The notes under the pieces were generated by a model. That model ran no database searches and was not told the DNA's origin. It saw only the letters and a program-made list of their open reading frames with translations. Below, in pieces: positions 41,029 through 43,525 of a stretch of 43,525 nt of DNA (position 1 is its first letter; each line of letters opens with the position of its first letter). The position numbers and the translations under genes were made by a program. The stretch is from Candidatus Methanoliparum thermophilum (GTDB taxonomy: Archaea; Halobacteriota; Methanoliparia; Methanoliparales; Methanoliparaceae). The stretch spans positions 1-43,525 of the forward strand of contig RXIF01000001.1 in NCBI GenBank assembly GCA_004212075.1, given 5' to 3'.

Positions 41029-42315
41029 ATGAGTAAACCTATACTTCAAGTAGCGCTGGATTTAATAGAGTTGGATAGAGCAGTCCAGATAGCTAAAGAG
41101 GCCGTAGAAGGAGGGGGCGATTGGATTGAAGCTGGAACTCCGCTTATAAAAAGCGAAGGAATGAATGCCGTAAGAACTTTAAAAAAAATCTTTCCCACAA
41201 AAAAGATCGTGGCTGATATGAAAGTTGCAGATACTGGTACGTTGGAGGTAGAAATCGCAGCAAAATCTGGAGCAAGTATTATAAATGTGTTAGGTAACGT
41301 GGATAATTCAACAATAGAAGAATCTGTCCGTGCTGCGAATTTATACGGAGTAGAGATAATGGTAGATTTTTTAGCAATCAAAGACGTAGTTTCAAGAGCC
41401 AAGTATCTCGAGGAGATGGGCGTGCATTATATCAATCTTCATGTCGGAATAGATGAACAGATGATAGGAAAAACATCTATTGAGATGCTAAAAGATGTTC
41501 TTAACGCAGTATCGATCCCAATAGCAGTTGCAGGAGGATTAAACGCAGAAACAGCCGCACAAGCAGTAAAATTTGGTGCTAATATAGTGATTGTAGGGGG
41601 AAACATAATTCATTCGAGTGACGTTAAAGAGGCCACCCTTAAAATACGAAGAGCAATTGATAATCCTATTATCTTGTATGAGAAGAGACGAAGTCTTGAT
41701 GAGGAGATAAGAGATATCTTTAACGATGTGTCATCATCAAATATAAGCGATGCAATGCATAGAAAAGGAGCAATGAGTGGTATCTTTCCAATAAATAAAG
41801 GTGTTAAGATGGTCGGAAAAGCGGTTACAGTACAGACATTTGGAGGAGATTGGGCAAAACCTGTTGAAGCTATTGATATAGCGGGAAAGGGAGATGTTAT
41901 CGTCATAAACAATAATGGTCGGAAGGATATCGCTCCGTGGGGCGAGTTGGCAACTAGAAGTTGTATAAATAAAGAGATCGCCGGTGTGGTAATAGATGGC
42001 GCTGTAAGAGATGTAGAAGATATCATGCAGTTAAATTATCCATTATTTACAACCGCAATTGTACCCAATGCAGGTGAACCTAAAGGTTTTGGTGAGATAA
42101 ATTCAGAGATAGTATGCTGTGGTCAGGTGGTTAGATCAGGAGATTGGATTATAGGAGATGATAGCGGAGTTGTCGTAGTTCCTAAAGAGAGAGCTTATGA
42201 GATAGCAAGAAGAGCAATGGAAGTAAAAAAGAGTGAGGAAAGAGTAAGAGAAGAGATAAGACGGGGAAGTACGTTATCGCAAGTTATGGATCTATACAAA
42301 TGGGAGAAGAAGTAG
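41029..42315 (+). CDS. Bifunctional 3-hexulose-6-phosphate synthase / RraA-like fusion
   Basis: 428 aa, two domains. Residues 1 to about 210 are an OMP-decarboxylase-fold hexulose-6-phosphate synthase: [36 protein letters not shown] (D63, K65, D68), [10 protein letters not shown] and [20 protein letters not shown]. Residues about 225-428 are an RraA/demethylmenaquinone methyltransferase-like domain: [51 protein letters not shown]. The fusion is known in archaea. The Hps part links formaldehyde and ribulose 5-phosphate to hexulose 6-phosphate, in archaea also run backward to make pentoses. The role of the second domain is not settled. Confidence 0.93.
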   Translation: MSKPILQVALDLIELDRAVQIAKEAVEGGGDWIEAGTPLIKSEGMNAVRTLKKIFPTKKIVADMKVADTGTLEVEIAAKSGASIINVLGNVDNSTIEESVRAANLYGVEIMVDFLAIKDVVSRAKYLEEMGVHYINLHVGIDEQMIGKTSIEMLKDVLNAVSIPIAVAGGLNAETAAQAVKFGANIVIVGGNIIHSSDVKEATLKIRRAIDNPIILYEKRRSLDEEIRDIFNDVSSSNISDAMHRKGAMSGIFPINKGVKMVGKAVTVQTFGGDWAKPVEAIDIAGKGDVIVINNNGRKDIAPWGELATRSCINKEIAGVVIDGAVRDVEDIMQLNYPLFTTAIVPNAGEPKGFGEINSEIVCCGQVVRSGDWIIGDDSGVVVVPKERAYEIARRAMEVKKSEERVREEIRRGSTLSQVMDLYKWEKK

Positions 42316-42422
42316 ATATAAATAACAGCATAGAATATAGTATGATCTAAGAAATTATTTGGTGTAGAAGAGAACAAATTTTAATAAATATTTATCTCCA
42401 TTTTGTTTGTTCTTATGTTTTT

Positions 42423-43043
42423 ATGGCTGTTATAAAAATAGGCGGAAGTTTGATCGAATATAGGAAGAAAATAGTAAGAGATATAGTAGATTTTTCTAAC
42501 CAAAATAATAGTGTAACTATAATAGTTCCTGGCGGAGGGCCTTTCGTCGACTTTATAAGAAGATTTAAAATAAATGACGACCAGGCACATTGGATGGCTG
42601 TTCTAGGAATGAATCAATACGGTTATCTGCTTGCTGAATCAATATCTATTCCACTGATCGAATCGTTCGAAGAGTTGAAGTTGAGTTTATCAAAAGAAAA
42701 AGCTGTTATATTCTTGCCGTACAAAGAGTTGCGAAGATACGACGATCTACCTCATAGTTGGAGCATTACCTCGGATACTATCGCTGCATGGATTGCATCT
42801 AAAATAGATCTATCTGATTTGATAATAGCAACAGATGTTGAGGGATTATACAAAGATGGGGCTTTAATAGATTGTATTAATGCAAAGGACATGCTCTCTC
42901 TGGGTGAGACCTGTGTCGATGCATTTTTACCCATATTCTTAAGAAAGAAGAAGATGTCATGTCGAGTAATCTATGGAAAAGATTCTGCTAATATTATAAA
43001 AGTTCTAAAGGGATTCGATATCGGAACAAAAATTGTACCATAA
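42423..43043 (+). CDS. Amino-acid-kinase-fold kinase, probable MfnE of methanofuran biosynthesis
   Basis: 206 aa. VIKIGGSLIEYRKKI and IIVPGGGPFVDFIRRF give the amino acid kinase fold; WSITSDTIAAWIASKI and IIATDVEGLYKDGALI complete the nucleotide site. The short length and the DQAHWMAVLGMNQYGYLLAE segment match MfnE, which phosphorylates (5-aminomethylfuran-3-yl)methyl phosphate on the way to methanofuran. That matches the fwd operon. Uridylate-kinase-like or other small kinases of this fold are the alternatives. Confidence 0.78.
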   Translation: MAVIKIGGSLIEYRKKIVRDIVDFSNQNNSVTIIVPGGGPFVDFIRRFKINDDQAHWMAVLGMNQYGYLLAESISIPLIESFEELKLSLSKEKAVIFLPYKELRRYDDLPHSWSITSDTIAAWIASKIDLSDLIIATDVEGLYKDGALIDCINAKDMLSLGETCVDAFLPIFLRKKKMSCRVIYGKDSANIIKVLKGFDIGTKIVP

Positions 43044-43057
43044 TTCATATACTTAAT

Positions 43058-43393
43058 TTATCTATTACAACCGGAACAATTTAAGCCGCAACCACCGTTT
43101 ATGCCGACATCTTTTATGGTAAATCCACTGCAGCATTGATCGTCTATATAGTCTATTTGAAGATTCCCTATTTCAAGCTTTAAAGAGTTCTCAAATATCA
43201 AAGGTATACCTTTTTCTATAATCTTTATGTCTTTATCAGATAAATTATCCTCTAGTTTTAAGGAAAAGCAAGGGCCATACTCGTTTACTCCGTTTAGAAA
43301 AATTCGTACCATCAATTTTCTTCCTTTTTTACTCTCATCCTCCAAAATACTTCTTAACTCTTTTGCTGCACGATCAGTAATAAGTCCCATCAT
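43058..43393 (-). CDS. HesB/IscA-like protein with C-terminal cysteine cluster
   Basis: 111 aa from ATG 43393 (a GTGAT ribosome-like site precedes it; GTG 43402 and ATG 43390 are alternatives). ITDRAAKELRSILEDES and LMVRIFLNGV open a HesB-like fold. The C-terminus is unusually rich in cysteine: DQCCSGFTIKD and GGCGLNCSGCNR, where ordinary A-type carriers end in CGCG. It could carry or sense an Fe-S cluster. Convergent with the MfnE-like gene (14 nt between stops). Confidence 0.72.
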   Translation of the reverse strand: MMGLITDRAAKELRSILEDESKKGRKLMVRIFLNGVNEYGPCFSLKLEDNLSDKDIKIIEKGIPLIFENSLKLEIGNLQIDYIDDQCCSGFTIKDVGINGGCGLNCSGCNR

Positions 43394-43402
43394 TGTTATC
43401 AC

Positions 43403-43525
43403 TATAACGATAAAAATAATTAATGATAAATCTTTCGATTATAAAATAAAAATAACTTTTCCACTTGCAATTATACTTCTCCACTGGAAACCATTTAGTA
43501 AAACATTTGTTGTTTATTTCTTTAA
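43403..43525. other. AT-rich window end, no gene seen
   Basis: About 120 nt upstream of the HesB-like gene, presumably containing its promoter. No ORF or RNA recognised. Confidence 0.4.

Noticed and set aside
1-43525. CRISPR array, prophage or integrated element using the tRNA genes as attachment sites
   Set aside because: I see no regularly spaced repeats, no integrase, no phage structural genes, and no duplicated tRNA 3' ends near the three tRNAs.

Overview
The window is AT-rich, gene-dense archaeal DNA. Its gene content fits an uncultured or poorly studied euryarchaeote (Halobacteriota side) that uses C1-carrier chemistry, meaning a methanogen or a methane/alkane oxidiser. The evidence is the formylmethanofuran dehydrogenase set (fwdDBAC), a methanofuran-biosynthesis kinase of the MfnE type, archaeal-type AlaRS, class I CCA-adding enzyme, ThpR, Alba, the Hps-RraA fusion, archaeal-type pyrimidine reductase for riboflavin/F420, and cobamide biosynthesis genes. 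No mcr, mtr or 16S gene lies in the window, so the lineage and the direction of carbon flow cannot be fixed. A cytochrome-free Rnf operon in such a background is compatible with some ANME-type or Methanosarcinales-related lineages, but that is inference.

Layout. 1-300: start of alba and tRNA-Glu. 398-6763 (minus): complete rnfCDGEAB operon, with an extended polyferredoxin RnfB and a core-MetE-like methyltransferase gene 9 nt behind rnfB. 6960-8442: MFS transporter facing an XRE regulator that is directly preceded by a candidate 34-aa membrane peptide. 8595-14500: accessory island. It holds a transglutaminase-like gene, a wrecked IS1182-type transposase joined to a wrecked adenine methylase, two exported proteins, a cupin remnant, other frameshifted genes, and a PH-domain/zinc-ribbon protein with an overlapping small membrane ORF. 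14517-14590: tRNA-Gln. 14699-19237: alaS, thrC and a coiled-coil membrane protein. 19275-23684: redox module of two CoA-disulfide-reductase-like flavoproteins, a DsrE-like protein and an HdrD-like Fe-S protein, with palindromic promoter sites. 23993-27537: cobamide genes cbiP, a CobD-like aminotransferase and cbiB. 27544-33690 (minus): one tight operon of Re-citrate-synthase-like gene, arfC-like reductase, fwdD, fwdB, fwdA, fwdC. 33986-37009: hypothetical gene, tRNA-Thr, pgk, AAA ATPase. 37207-39124: thpR-cca. 39204-40928: CheR remnant, TraB-family protein, and a damaged Lon-like protease. 41029-43402: hps-rraA fusion, mfnE-like kinase, HesB/IscA-like protein.

How the genes work together. Fwd couples CO2 and formyl-methanofuran to ferredoxin. 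Rnf would couple reduced ferredoxin to NAD+ or another acceptor while moving Na+ or H+. The HdrD-like and CoA-disulfide-reductase-like proteins point to thiol/disulfide electron transfer. Cobamide synthesis serves the corrinoid-dependent methyl transfer on which the MetE-like enzyme may also draw. Re-citrate synthase opens an oxidative route to 2-oxoglutarate and glutamate. Core genes are intact with tight ATGA-type overlaps. The 8.6-13.8 kb island and the 39-41 kb stretch are rich in frameshifts and deletions. Some single-base lesions, notably in a T homopolymer at 40800, could be sequencing errors; those paired with internal deletions look like real decay.
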